Positions 16,277-25,199 are shown, counted from the first letter of the stretch. The stretch is DNA of 64,000 nt from Tenacibaculum gallaicum (GCF_003387615.1 NZ_QUNS01000006.1:124001-188000); one strand, 5' to 3'. The notes: generated by a model not told the origin, from the sequence alone. Numbers and translations: made by a program.

Positions 16277-17053
16277 ATGAAAACTATTTTAAGATTGACA
16301 ATTTGTATATTTTTCTTAGGCATTTCCCATATGAATTGTCAATCTAAAATGGTTCCTATTAAAGGAGGTGATTATATTCCTTTGTATGGAAGGGATTCAG
16401 CAAGAGTAACTATTCAAGAGTTTTTAATAGATGTATACCCTGTAACGAATGAAGATTTTTTACAGTTTGTAAAAGAAAATCCGAAGTGGAGAAAATCTAA
16501 AGTAATTAAGCTGTTTGCAGATAAAAGCTACCTTATTAATTGGGAAAATGATATTGAAATAGGAGGTAAGCTTAAATTAAAATCACCAGTTACCAATGTT
16601 TCATGGTTCGCTGCCAAATGTTACTGTGAAAACAAAGGAAAACGTTTGCCTACAGTTGATGAATGGGAATATGTAGGAATGGCTAATCAAAAATTAGCAG
16701 ATGCAAGAACCTTAAAAACATACAATGAGTACATTTTAGGATGGTATGAAAAACCTAGAACTTTTAATGATGTTATAGGGTCAACATTTAAAAATTATTG
16801 GGGAGTTTATGATATGCATGGTTTAGTTTGGGAATGGACTTCCGATTTTAATTCGGTATTGGTATCAGGAGAATCTCGAAAAGATGTTGATAATGATAGT
16901 AATTTATTCTGCGGTAGTGCAGCAATTGGGTCGACAGATTTAATGAATTATGCAGCTTTTATGCGCTATGCTACTCGAGGAAGTCTAAAAGCTAGGTACA
17001 CGATGCGAAACTTAGGTTTTAGATGTGTAAAAGATAAAAATACAGAACAATGA
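16277..17053 (+). CDS. Formylglycine-generating-enzyme-like (SUMF1/PvdO-fold) protein of the nirK operon
   Basis: The product is exported (signal segment ILRLTICIFFLGISHMNC; a weak lipobox around Cys21). The rest is a C-type-lectin-like FGE-sulfatase domain: VPIKGGDYIPL, FLIDVYPVTNEDFLQFV, PVTNVSWFAAKCYCENKGKRLPT, DEWEYVG, GLVWEWTSDF and the terminal RNLGFRCVK. The 258-residue length is normal. True FGE copper-binding cysteines near the C-terminus are not evident, so sulfatase maturation is unlikely. Its place between nirK and an SCO chaperone suggests a role in NirK maturation or periplasmic stability; this is inferred from context only. Its stop overlaps the SCO start by 4 nt (ATGA), implying coupling. 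Confidence 0.85.
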   Translation: MKTILRLTICIFFLGISHMNCQSKMVPIKGGDYIPLYGRDSARVTIQEFLIDVYPVTNEDFLQFVKENPKWRKSKVIKLFADKSYLINWENDIEIGGKLKLKSPVTNVSWFAAKCYCENKGKRLPTVDEWEYVGMANQKLADARTLKTYNEYILGWYEKPRTFNDVIGSTFKNYWGVYDMHGLVWEWTSDFNSVLVSGESRKDVDNDSNLFCGSAAIGSTDLMNYAAFMRYATRGSLKARYTMRNLGFRCVKDKNTEQ

Positions 17054-17760
17054 AAGTAGTAAAATATATAATGATACTTTTTTTTTCAATTACGCTATTA
17101 AGTTCTTGTAAGAGAGAAAAAAATAATACAAACCTAACAGCATATGAATGTCCTATGCTTTGTGAAGGTGATAAAACGTATGCTGAAGAAGGAAGTTGTC
17201 CAGTTTGTAAAATGGATTTAACACAAAAGAATCAAAAAGAGGTTAAAGAGTTAGCTACTGATATTTCTGAAAGTTCTATATTTAATTTAACGTCCGTTTG
17301 GAAAACAGAGGAGAATGAAAGTATTCATTTAGAAGATTTAAGAGGGAAAACTTTGGTAATGGTAATGATTTACACAACCTGCAAAGCTGCTTGCCCAAGA
17401 TTGGTTGCTGATATGCGTAATATTGAATCAAAGATACCAAAAGAGTATAACGACAATTTACAATACGTTTTAATTAGTATTGATCCTAAAAATGACACTC
17501 CAAAAAGGTTAAAAGTATTTGCAAAAGAGAACTATATGGATGGTGAGCATTGGACTTTTTTACAAGGAACAGAAGAATCTGTTAGAGAGTTTGCAAATGT
17601 ATTAGCAGTAAAGTACAAACAAATTTCTCCATTAGATTTTTCACACTCAAATATTATAAGTGTATTTAACCCAGAAGGAGAGTTAGTGCATCAACAAGAA
17701 GGTTTGGGGGTAGATAACAAAGAAACAGTAGCAAGTATTTTGGAAACAGTAAAAAATTAG
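17050..17760 (+). CDS. SCO1/SenC copper chaperone with N-terminal heavy-metal-binding segment
   Basis: A lipoprotein signal ends at Cys20 (LLSSC). Residues 32-56 (YECPMLCEGD...GSCPVCKMDL) resemble the small heavy-metal-binding domain found in copper exporters and efflux adaptors. A thioredoxin-fold SCO domain follows, with copper ligands C111 and C115 in CKAAC and H199 in DFSHSN. SCO proteins deliver copper to periplasmic or membrane sites, classically CuA of cytochrome oxidase. Here the 4-nt overlap with the nirK operon argues for delivery to NirK. A strong hairpin terminator follows. Confidence 0.9.
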   Translation: MKVVKYIMILFFSITLLSSCKREKNNTNLTAYECPMLCEGDKTYAEEGSCPVCKMDLTQKNQKEVKELATDISESSIFNLTSVWKTEENESIHLEDLRGKTLVMVMIYTTCKAACPRLVADMRNIESKIPKEYNDNLQYVLISIDPKNDTPKRLKVFAKENYMDGEHWTFLQGTEESVREFANVLAVKYKQISPLDFSHSNIISVFNPEGELVHQQEGLGVDNKETVASILETVKN

Positions 17761-17781
17761 CTGCCATATATTTCCTAATTA

Positions 17782-17820
17782 AAAACGTCTTTTAGAAATT
17801 TCTAAAAGACGTTTTTTTTA
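17782..17820. terminator. Bidirectional terminator after the nirK operon
   Basis: Arms AAAACGTCTTTTAGAAA and its exact complement meet back to back (17782-17815), followed by a T run. The DinB-like gene converges from the right and ends at 17818. Confidence 0.9.
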
Positions 17821-18348
17821 TTTGTTTTTGTCAAATTGAGTCTGTATAAACTCTTTAGACTTTCCTTTGGCAATCGAAGCCGCTTGCCATTTGTCATTTA
17901 AAATCATTTTACCAATATAGGCTATTTGACCAATGTGATAAGGGTAATGAGCTATTTGCCTTGTAATGCTTTCAATTAACTTAACTTGTTTATTTCTTAT
18001 AAGTATAGGTTGATTGAAGTTTTCTTCATTTAATGAATCTAACGCTGAAAAAAGAGAATCCCATCCTATTTCCCATTGAGCTATCAATTCTTTTTTTGAT
18101 AAATCATGAGTTTCAAACTCAGCATCTCTATCTCTCCATTCTTTTTCTCCATCAGAAGTAAAAAAATCTGTCCAACGCGACAACATATTTTCTGAAACAT
18201 GCACAACAATAGCAGCTATACTATTGCTTTCTTCATTGTATTTCCAGTGTACGTCTTTTTCTCCTAGTTGGGCAATCGTTTTATCAGCTACTTCTTTATA
18301 TGATTTAAATTGAGTAGTGATATTTTCTAAATATTCTTTTATCATCAT
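17818..18348 (-). CDS. DUF1572/DinB-superfamily protein
   Basis: A small four-helix-bundle protein of the DinB/YfiT superfamily. Key features are HVSENMLSRWTDFF near residue 45 and RQIAHYPYHIGQIAYIGK near 135; the His residues at these sites form the metal site in relatives. The 176-residue length fits DUF1572. Function in the family is mostly unknown (thiol-transferase-like or metal-dependent). I take the ATG at 18348 because codons further upstream are occupied by the purA terminator, whose T tract touches this start. It follows purA on the same strand, so it is expressed by read-through or by a promoter inside purA. Confidence 0.8.
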   Translation of the reverse strand: MMIKEYLENITTQFKSYKEVADKTIAQLGEKDVHWKYNEESNSIAAIVVHVSENMLSRWTDFFTSDGEKEWRDRDAEFETHDLSKKELIAQWEIGWDSLFSALDSLNEENFNQPILIRNKQVKLIESITRQIAHYPYHIGQIAYIGKMILNDKWQAASIAKGKSKEFIQTQFDKNK

Positions 18349-18375
18349 AAAAAAGGAGCTCAATTGAGCTCCTTT
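18349..18375 (-). terminator. purA terminator abutting the next gene's start codon
   Basis: AAAGGAGCTC-AATT-GAGCTCCTTT, perfect 10-bp stem, followed leftwards by a short T tract and directly by the ATG of the DinB-like gene. Confidence 0.8.
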
Positions 18376-18381
18376 AAATTC

Positions 18382-19653
18382 TTATCTATTAATTGTTTGT
18401 TTTCTATCAGGTCCTACTGAAACTATTTTTACAGGTACACCCGTTTCTTTTTCAATAAACGAGATGTAATCTAATAAGTTTTGAGGTAATTCATCAGAAG
18501 AATTCATTTTTGTTAAATCATCTTCCCAACCTTTGAATTCAGTATAGTTTACACTTACGTTTTCTGGTTCAATATTATAAGGTAAATGAGAAATTTCTTC
18601 ACCTTTGTAATTGTAAGAAGTACAAACTTTTAAAGTGTCAAAACCAGATAAAACATCACCTTTCATCATCATTAATTGTGTAACACCGTTTACATCAACA
18701 GCATATTTTAACGCAACTAAATCTAACCATCCACAACGACGAGCACGTCCAGTTGTAGCTCCAAATTCATGACCAACTTCTGCCATAGTAGCTCCGTCTT
18801 CGTCAAATAATTCGGTAGGGAAAGGCCCAGAACCTACACGAGTAGTATATGCTTTAAAAATACCGAAAACCTCACCAATTCTGTTAGGGGCAACTCCTAA
18901 ACCAGTACATGCACCGGCAGCAGTGGTATTTGAAGAAGTTACGAAAGGGTATGTTCCAAAATCGATATCTAATAACGATCCTTGAGCTCCTTCAGCTAAA
19001 ATAGTTTTCCCTTCTTTAATAGCGCTGTTTAAAAATTCTTCAGAATCAATAAACTGTAATGTTTTTAATTTTTCAATTCCTCTAGAAAATTCAGCTTCTA
19101 ACTCGTCTAAATCATAATCGATTTGAACATCAAAGTATGCTAACATACTTAAGTGCTTTTCAGTTAAAGCTCTATATTTTTCTTTCCAGTTGTCTAATTC
19201 TAAATCACCCACACGCATTCCATTTCTACCAGTTTTGTCCATGTATGTTGGTCCAATTCCTTTTAATGTAGATCCGATTTTAGCTTTTCCTTTTGAAGTT
19301 TCAGAAGCTGCGTCTAATAATCGGTGCGTTGGTAAAATTAAGTGCGCTTTTCGAGAAATTAATAATTTAGAAGTATAATCAATATTATGCGTATCTAAAT
19401 TCTCTAATTCTTTTTGAAAGATAACAGGGTCAATAACCACTCCGTTACCTACTACATTTAAAGCTGTTTTATGAAAAATTCCAGATGGAATAGTATGTAA
19501 TACATGCTTATTTCCGTCAAAAATTAGCGTGTGACCAGCATTTGGACCTCCTTGAAAACGTGCAATTATATCGTAGTTTTTTGTTAAAACGTCTACAATC
19601 TTACCTTTTCCCTCGTCTCCCCATTGTAGTCCGAGTAATAAATCTACTGCCAT
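18382..19653 (-). CDS. purA: Adenylosuccinate synthetase
   Basis: Condenses IMP and aspartate with GTP hydrolysis to adenylosuccinate in AMP synthesis. The N-terminal GLQWGDEGKGKIVD is the GTP-binding loop with the catalytic Asp; FQGGPNAGHT, GNGVVIDP and LAEGAQGSLLDIDFGTYPFVTSS are all present. The 423-residue length is normal. It lies 23 nt after the Fur-family gene on the same strand, in a relA/spoT - fur - purA arrangement. Confidence 0.97.
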   Translation of the reverse strand: MAVDLLLGLQWGDEGKGKIVDVLTKNYDIIARFQGGPNAGHTLIFDGNKHVLHTIPSGIFHKTALNVVGNGVVIDPVIFQKELENLDTHNIDYTSKLLISRKAHLILPTHRLLDAASETSKGKAKIGSTLKGIGPTYMDKTGRNGMRVGDLELDNWKEKYRALTEKHLSMLAYFDVQIDYDLDELEAEFSRGIEKLKTLQFIDSEEFLNSAIKEGKTILAEGAQGSLLDIDFGTYPFVTSSNTTAAGACTGLGVAPNRIGEVFGIFKAYTTRVGSGPFPTELFDEDGATMAEVGHEFGATTGRARRCGWLDLVALKYAVDVNGVTQLMMMKGDVLSGFDTLKVCTSYNYKGEEISHLPYNIEPENVSVNYTEFKGWEDDLTKMNSSDELPQNLLDYISFIEKETGVPVKIVSVGPDRKQTINR

Positions 19654-19676
19654 TTAGTGTGTTGTTAAGTGTGTTT

Positions 19677-20126
19677 TTATTTGTTGTTTCTTTTTGTTCC
19701 GTAGAAATAAAGTGAGTGGTTATGAATATCTATATCAAAAACATCTTCAATTGTTTTTTTGATAATTTGAATTCGAGGATCGCAAAATTCTTTTACTTCG
19801 CCACTATCTGTAAGTATTACATGATCGTGGTTTTTATCGAAGTAACTTTTTTCGTAGCGCGCCATTGATTGCCCTTCAAATTGATGTTTACGAACCAAAC
19901 CACAGTCTAACAATAAATCTATCGTATTGTAAAGTGTAGCTCTACTAACACGATAGTTTTTATTTTTCATCTTAATGTATAAAGATTCGATGTCAAAATG
20001 TTCTTCAGCATCGTAAATCTCTTGTAAAATAGCGTAACGTTCTGGTGTTTTACGATGTTTATTCTCTTCTAAAAAAGAAGTGAATACTTTTTTTACAATT
20101 TCTTGATTTTCGGCTGAATTACTCAT
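19677..20126 (-). CDS. Fur-family transcriptional regulator
   Basis: The product is a 149-residue winged-helix protein of the Fur/PerR/Zur family: [26 protein letters not shown] in the N-terminal DNA-binding half, [21 protein letters not shown] as the recognition region, and [18 protein letters not shown] in the metal-binding half. The CxxC pairs that hold structural zinc in many relatives are absent, and only Cys in DCGLV and EFCDP are seen. That resembles the Fur-like group next to purA in flavobacteria. Iron, zinc or peroxide sensing cannot be separated by sight. Its own -7 element TAAATTTG lies at 20151-20158. Confidence 0.9.
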   Translation of the reverse strand: MSNSAENQEIVKKVFTSFLEENKHRKTPERYAILQEIYDAEEHFDIESLYIKMKNKNYRVSRATLYNTIDLLLDCGLVRKHQFEGQSMARYEKSYFDKNHDHVILTDSGEVKEFCDPRIQIIKKTIEDVFDIDIHNHSLYFYGTKRNNK

Positions 20127-20150
20127 TTATTTTTAAATTTTACGAAAGGA

Positions 20151-20158
20151 CAAATTTA
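20151..20158 (-). promoter_or_regulatory. -7 element upstream of the Fur-family gene
   Basis: TAAATTTG on the minus strand, 24 nt from the ATG, with CTTG about 21 nt further upstream. Confidence 0.5.
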
Positions 20159-20200
20159 CGTTTATTTCTTGATAAAATACAAGGATGTTAAAAACGAAAT

Positions 20201-22417
20201 TTACAAAGTATTAACACGCTCAACTTTTTGAAGGCCTTCTACTTGTTTCATGTTATTAATTAATTTATCAAGTTGGGTTTTATTTTTTACACTTAACGAT
20301 AGCTTTCCTTCAAACACACCATTATCTCCAGAAATATTTATACTATGAATAAACACATCCATACTATTAGAAATTATTTTGGTAATGTTGTTAACAATTC
20401 CTTTATTATCAATACCAGAAAGGTGTAAAATAACTGTAAACTCTTGCTTAGTAGAATCAATCCACTTCGCAGGCATAATTCTGTAAGCATAGTTTGACTG
20501 TAGCGAAATAGCATTAGGACAATCGTTTTTATGTACCTTAATTCCTTCGTTAATAGTTACAAAACCAAAAACTTTATCGCCAGGAATAGGGGAACAGCAT
20601 TTAGCTAAAGTATAATCTAATGTTTGTTCTTCTTTACCAAAAACTAAGGCATCATATTTATTAGTAACCTCTTCTTTTTCGGATATTTCTTTTGAAGGAG
20701 AACGTTTAAATGTACTTTTAATAAAGCCCATAATACGGTTACTTCTCTGGGCAACAAAATCTTTAAGCTGGGTGTTGTCTATAGCTCCATTACCTATTCG
20801 ATAAAATAAATCAAAGCTAGTTTTTAATCCGAAATAGCTGGCTAATTCATGAATTACTTTTTCATTAGAATTAATCTTTAAGTGACGTAGTTTTCGTTGT
20901 AAAATAGCTTTTCCTTCTTCTGCTATTTTCTTTTCTTCTGCTTTTAAAGCTGATTTTATTTTAGCACGTGCCCTGGCTGTAATAACAAAATCTAGCCAAC
21001 GTACATTAGGCTTGTTGTTAGATGCAGTAAGTACTTCTACCTGATCTCCACTTTTTAACTCGTAACTCAACGGAACCAGTTTTCCGTTTACTTTTGCTCC
21101 ACGACACTTTAATCCAACGTCGGTATGTACAGAAAAGGCAAAATCTAATGCTGAAGCTCCTTTAGGAAGTGATTTTAGGTCTCCTTTTGGAGTAAATACA
21201 TAAATTTCTTTAGCATAAAGGTTCAATTTAAAGTCTTCAACAAAATCTACTGCATCTAAACTATGGTTTTCTAAACTTTCTTTTAAACGATTTAACCACC
21301 CTTCTAAACCATTTTCTTTTACAGAGCCTTGCTTGTATTTAAAGTGGGCAGCATAACCTTTTTCAGCAATTTCATCCATTCTTTCAGAACGAATTTGAAC
21401 TTCAACCCATTTAGCTTGAGGTCCAATTACTGTTATGTGTAATGCTTCATATCCTGTTGATTTTGGTTGTGAAATCCAATCTCTTAATCTGGCAGGATTT
21501 GGTTTGAAAAAATCAGTAACTATAGAGTATATTTTCCATGCATCGAACTTTTCATCGTCAGAAGTAGGTTTGTAAATAATACGAATCGCAAACTTATCGT
21601 ACACTTCATCAAAAGTTACGTTTTGCTTACGCATTTTTCTACGGATAGAAAAAATAGATTTAAAACGTCCTTTTATTTCATAATTAAAGCCTTCTTTATT
21701 TAAGGCTTCATTTAAAACACTAGTAAAGCTATCAATATATTTTTGTTGATCTTCTTTACTATCTTTAATTTTAATTAAAATATCCTTATAAACATCGGGT
21801 TCGGTATATTTTAACCCTAGGTCTTCCAACTCAGTTTTTATGTTATAAAGTCCTAAACGATGAGCTAATGGCGCGTAGATATACAAGGTTTCAGATGCTA
21901 TTTTTACCTGCTTGTGAGGTGGCATAGAGTCCATAGTTTGCATATTGTGTAACCTATCAGCTATTTTAATCAGTATTACTCGGACATCATCATTCAGGGT
22001 CAGTAACATTTTTCTAAAATTCTCTGCTTGTATAGAGAAATCTTGATCCTTTTTTAAATTAGAAATTTTAGTGAGTCCGCTAACAATACGAGCAATTTTT
22101 TCACCAAACAAGCGTTCCATATCATCAATTGTATAGTGGGTGTCTTCCACAACATCATGAAGTAGGGCAGAAGCAATAGAAGTGGCTCCCAAACCTATTT
22201 CATCAGCAACGATTTTTGCCACAGAAATAGGATGGTAAATATAAGGTTCACCTGATTTCCTACGTTGTTCAGAATGTGCTTCTACAGCAATATCAAAAGC
22301 TTTACGTATCAATTTTTTATCATTTTCTGATAACGTTTGATATGTACCTTTTAATAAGTTTTTATACCTATTTGCTATTTCTTTGTTTTCTTCCTCTATC
22401 GTTGCATTATAATTCAT
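20201..22417 (-). CDS. Bifunctional (p)ppGpp synthetase/hydrolase (RelA/SpoT homologue)
   Basis: Controls the stringent response. The HD hydrolase domain holds YIYHPISVA and ALLHDVVEDT (His-Asp at 87-88) and DRLHNMQTM, so hydrolysis should be active. The synthetase domain spans about 240-350 with RLRDWISQPKSTGYEALH. A TGS domain near 390-450 (EIYVFTPKGDLKSLPKGASALDFAF) and a C-terminal ACT domain (VILHLSGIDNKGIVNNITKI) complete the usual 738-residue long RSH. Downstream on the same strand are fur and purA. Confidence 0.96.
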   Translation of the reverse strand: MNYNATIEEENKEIANRYKNLLKGTYQTLSENDKKLIRKAFDIAVEAHSEQRRKSGEPYIYHPISVAKIVADEIGLGATSIASALLHDVVEDTHYTIDDMERLFGEKIARIVSGLTKISNLKKDQDFSIQAENFRKMLLTLNDDVRVILIKIADRLHNMQTMDSMPPHKQVKIASETLYIYAPLAHRLGLYNIKTELEDLGLKYTEPDVYKDILIKIKDSKEDQQKYIDSFTSVLNEALNKEGFNYEIKGRFKSIFSIRRKMRKQNVTFDEVYDKFAIRIIYKPTSDDEKFDAWKIYSIVTDFFKPNPARLRDWISQPKSTGYEALHITVIGPQAKWVEVQIRSERMDEIAEKGYAAHFKYKQGSVKENGLEGWLNRLKESLENHSLDAVDFVEDFKLNLYAKEIYVFTPKGDLKSLPKGASALDFAFSVHTDVGLKCRGAKVNGKLVPLSYELKSGDQVEVLTASNNKPNVRWLDFVITARARAKIKSALKAEEKKIAEEGKAILQRKLRHLKINSNEKVIHELASYFGLKTSFDLFYRIGNGAIDNTQLKDFVAQRSNRIMGFIKSTFKRSPSKEISEKEEVTNKYDALVFGKEEQTLDYTLAKCCSPIPGDKVFGFVTINEGIKVHKNDCPNAISLQSNYAYRIMPAKWIDSTKQEFTVILHLSGIDNKGIVNNITKIISNSMDVFIHSINISGDNGVFEGKLSLSVKNKTQLDKLINNMKQVEGLQKVERVNTL

Positions 22418-22562
22418 ATAATAAAAACTCTTTTACTCATTAGGTTTATAATAAAAGTAGTACAAAGAATTATATTGGGCAAGTTTTGTAAGAAAATGTT
22501 TTTAAATGAATTTTTAATGTATATCTAGGTTTTTTCCTGTAAATATATTTGTTGATATAGCA

Positions 22563-22570
22563 TAACTTTG
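22563..22570 (+). promoter_or_regulatory. -7 element of the candidate small RNA
   Basis: TAACTTTG matches TAnnTTTG; transcription would start near 22574. No clear TTTG at 19 nt. Confidence 0.45.
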
Positions 22571-22573
22571 CCA

Positions 22574-22676
22574 CATAATTCAGAGGAGACAACAAAAAGA
22601 GCTAGTCCCCCTGAAATATCATTTAATTATGGTATTTGAACCTCCGGTCTTATAACAAGTTCGGAGGTTTTTTTAT
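22574..22676 (+). ncRNA. Candidate structured small RNA, about 100 nt
   Basis: A promoter element, two hairpins and a terminator follow one another without a reading frame. Hairpin 1 pairs TTCAG-A-GG-A-GAC (22579-22590) with GTCCCCCTGAA (22605-22615), one mismatch and one bulge. Hairpin 2 pairs ATATCA with TGGTAT around TTTAATTA. The terminator pairs AACCTCCG with CGGAGGTT and ends in seven T. The 5-C run and GGAGAC are the most distinctive sequences. It could be a member of a known flavobacterial RNA motif such as Flavo-1, which I could not verify. Confidence 0.55.
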
Positions 22677-22711
22677 TCTTCAGGCAACCTTTTTTCAAGT
22701 TCGGTAGTCTT

Positions 22712-22719
22712 TATATTTG
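22712..22719 (+). promoter_or_regulatory. -7 element of the ECF sigma operon
   Basis: TATATTTG, 28 nt upstream of the TTG start at 22748. Confidence 0.5.
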
Positions 22720-22747
22720 TAAGGCTATAAAAAACGTAACTATTGAT

Positions 22748-23308
22748 TTGAAAATTATTTTATTACATAACAAAGAAGCTTCGCTTATAAAACAAGCAAA
22801 AAAACAAAGTAGAGAAGCTCAGCAACAAATATTTGAGCAACATTCTCCAAAAATGTTAGGAGTTTGCAGGCAGTATGTAAAAGATTTACATCATGCAGAA
22901 GATTTAATGTTACAGGGCTTTTTTAAAGTTTTTACGAATATTGAGAAGTTTAAAGAAATGGGGAGTTTTGAAGGTTGGATTCGTAGAATCATGGTAAATA
23001 CCTGTATAAGTTATTTACGAAAAAAGAACCCTGTTCAAGTATCGGATGAAGATTTTGTTTTTAATGAAGCTGCAACAGTAAACCTTGAAAATACCTCGGT
23101 AGAAGATATTCAAAGATTAATAGATGAGTTACCTGAGGGGTATAAATTAGTGTTTAATTTATATGCTATTGAAGGATATAAACATTCAGAGATCGCAGAA
23201 AAATTACAGATTTCTGAAAGTACCTCAAAGTCACAATTATTTAAAGCTCGTAAATGTTTACAAGCTAGTTACGAGAAAATTAATAAAGTAAGAAATGTCA
23301 AGCAATAA
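22748..23308 (+). CDS. ECF (sigma-70 family) RNA polymerase sigma factor
   Basis: The product has sigma region 2 (IFEQHSPKMLGVCRQYVKDLHHAEDLMLQGFFKVF), with GWIRRIMVNTCISYLRKK closing it, and region 4 near 125-180 (LPEGYKLVFNLYAIEGYKHSEIAEKLQISESTSKSQL). The 186-residue length is normal. The start is TTG at 22748; no ATG lies in the frame before region 2. The following gene overlaps it by 14 nt and encodes a one-helix membrane protein, the usual sigma/anti-sigma arrangement. An outer-membrane protein gene follows, probably the regulated target or partner. Confidence 0.93.
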   Translation: MKIILLHNKEASLIKQAKKQSREAQQQIFEQHSPKMLGVCRQYVKDLHHAEDLMLQGFFKVFTNIEKFKEMGSFEGWIRRIMVNTCISYLRKKNPVQVSDEDFVFNEAATVNLENTSVEDIQRLIDELPEGYKLVFNLYAIEGYKHSEIAEKLQISESTSKSQLFKARKCLQASYEKINKVRNVKQ

Positions 23309-24074
23309 TATTGATAAGCATATAGCTGAAAAGCTTAAAAACAGAGAACTAAAACCATCTAATTCAGCATGGGAAAGGTTAGAGACTCGTTTAGATAGTC
23401 GAGAAGTAACAAAAAAAAGGAGCTGGTTTTTATATGTAGGGTATGCAGCAGGTTTTACTTTGTTAATAAGCTTTGTAGCCTTCTATTTTACAGATTCAGA
23501 GTCAAAAACACCAATTGAAGATGTTATAGTTGATACTCCAATTGATGCACTGAAAATTAATAATAAAGGCATAGAAAAGTTCCTTAGAAATACAGATGAA
23601 GCTGTAGTGCAGACAGAAGAAAATCAACAAGAAAAACAATTAAAGAAGAAGAAAAAGATTACTGTAATTAAAAGTTCTACCTTAAAAGAAGAAGATAAAG
23701 TCTTTAAAAACATCCAAAAAGAAGAACTACCAAAAGAAGAAGTAGTAGTAGGAAAATTGGATAAGCCAATAGAAACAAAAAAGAAAGAATCTAATTCAAG
23801 AGTAAAAGTAAATAGTGACGATTTGCTATTTGCAGTAACACATAGTTCTGAAGAGGTTAAAGAATACTATGCAAAGCATAAAGTAAAGAGAGAAGATGTG
23901 TTAAAAACTATTGAAGACGAACTAAAAAAGTCTAACTTAAAAATAGATCCTAATACTATTTTAGCAGAAGTTGAAAGAACGATTGATGATGAAGAGTTTA
24001 AGGGAAACTTTATGCAAAAACTAAAATCAAGAATATCCGATATTGCTGTAGCAATTGTAGAGAGAAATAAATAA
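23295..24074 (+). CDS. Probable anti-sigma factor, single-pass membrane protein
   Basis: The 259-residue product has an N-terminal cytosolic segment (KHIAEKLKNRELKPSNSAWERLETRLDS), one transmembrane helix near residues 44-64 (FLYVGYAAGFTLLISFVAFYF), and a long Lys/Glu-rich periplasmic part with little predicted structure, ending in a helical KGNFMQKLKSRISDIAVAIVE. A W-E-R-L-E motif before the helix is common in flavobacterial anti-sigma-like proteins beside ECF sigma genes. The 14-nt overlap with the sigma gene supports functional pairing. No enzymatic motif is seen. Confidence 0.7.
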   Translation: MSSNNIDKHIAEKLKNRELKPSNSAWERLETRLDSREVTKKRSWFLYVGYAAGFTLLISFVAFYFTDSESKTPIEDVIVDTPIDALKINNKGIEKFLRNTDEAVVQTEENQQEKQLKKKKKITVIKSSTLKEEDKVFKNIQKEELPKEEVVVGKLDKPIETKKKESNSRVKVNSDDLLFAVTHSSEEVKEYYAKHKVKREDVLKTIEDELKKSNLKIDPNTILAEVERTIDDEEFKGNFMQKLKSRISDIAVAIVERNK

Positions 24075-24137
24075 AAGCGCTTATTTAATTATCGATAATT
24101 AACCATTCCAAATTATTATCAATTTAAAATTATCAAA

Positions 24138-25199
24138 ATGAAAAGAATACTATTGTTAGTGTTGTTTGTAACAACTATTGCCCAATCTCAAGAAAAAGTA
24201 TTTGAAAAAGAAGTCAAGAAAATTTCAATGAGTATTGATAGTATTACTAAGCAGCAAAAAGACTCTTTAAAGGTTAAAATAAAAGAGATTAATGCAAAAT
24301 TAGAAAAGAATACAATATCGTTTGATGAAGCAACAGCTTTAAAAAAAGAAGCAGCGGTTTATCACGCAGCTAAAATAGAGAAAAAAGTTAGTTTTCAAGA
24401 ACAAAAACTACAACAACTTGTCCAAGACAAAATTGATGGTAAAATATTTAGTAGTGAAGAAAATTCAAACGAAAGTACTTTTAGTATAGCAGGAGCTAAG
24501 TTTAAATTAGATTTTTCTAAAGATGACATAGAAAAAGAAAAGAAAAGAAGAAAAAAAAGGACCACAACACAGTTTGTTTTTGCTTTAGGCGTAAATAATA
24601 CATTAACAAATAATAAGTTAAGTTCTTTAAACGATTCAGACTATAAGTTTTGGCAATCGCACTTTTATGAGTTAGGTTTTACATGGAAAACACGTTTATC
24701 GAAAGAACCATCAAGAACATATTTTAAATATGGTTTATCTTTTCTGTGGAATAATTTAAGAGCTGAAAATAATCAATATCATGTTGTAAATGGAGAAGAA
24801 ACGAGTTTGAATGTTCATCTAGAGCAACTTTCTGAAAGTAGGTTACGTCATGTACAAATGTCATTTCCTATGCATTTAGAATTTGATTTTTCAAAAAACA
24901 AAAAGTATTCTGATGGAGAAGTTGTCGATAGAACAAATAAAGGATTACGTGTGGGAGTAGGAGGTTTCTTTGGTTTTAAATTAGGAACTCGCCAATATTT
25001 AGAATACAAAAATGCGCAAGGAGTTACGGTTGAAGAAGTTCAGAAGAATAATTTTAATATGAATAAATATAACTACGGATTAAGTGCTTATGTTGCTTAC
25101 CAAGGAATTGGGTTATATGCTAAATATGATTTAAATCTATTATTTAAAGATACTGATACAAGAAATATTTCATTAGGAGTTCGATTTGATATTAATTAG
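24138..25199 (+). CDS. Outer-membrane beta-barrel-like protein with N-terminal coiled coil
   Basis: Residues 1-17 are a signal peptide (MKRILLLVLFVTTIAQS). Residues about 20-100 are a Lys/Glu/Gln-rich coiled coil, followed by a basic stretch EKEKKRRKKRTTT. From about 145 to the end, alternating short beta segments (QFVFALGVNNTL, FYELGFTWKTRL, GLRVGVGGFFGFKLG, YNYGLSAYVAYQGIGLYAKYDL, NISLGVRFDIN) end in an aromatic-containing strand, as in small outer-membrane barrels. The family is not recognised. It follows the sigma/anti-sigma pair by 63 nt and is probably co-transcribed. Confidence 0.7.
   Translation: MKRILLLVLFVTTIAQSQEKVFEKEVKKISMSIDSITKQQKDSLKVKIKEINAKLEKNTISFDEATALKKEAAVYHAAKIEKKVSFQEQKLQQLVQDKIDGKIFSSEENSNESTFSIAGAKFKLDFSKDDIEKEKKRRKKRTTTQFVFALGVNNTLTNNKLSSLNDSDYKFWQSHFYELGFTWKTRLSKEPSRTYFKYGLSFLWNNLRAENNQYHVVNGEETSLNVHLEQLSESRLRHVQMSFPMHLEFDFSKNKKYSDGEVVDRTNKGLRVGVGGFFGFKLGTRQYLEYKNAQGVTVEEVQKNNFNMNKYNYGLSAYVAYQGIGLYAKYDLNLLFKDTDTRNISLGVRFDIN

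Larger units (their letters stand above)
22418..22747 (+). other. 330-nt intergenic region between relA/spoT and the ECF sigma gene
   Basis: The region holds a candidate small RNA with its own promoter and terminator (22563-22674, listed separately) and the promoter of the sigma gene (TATATTTG at 22712-22719). Nothing else is seen. Confidence 0.6.
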
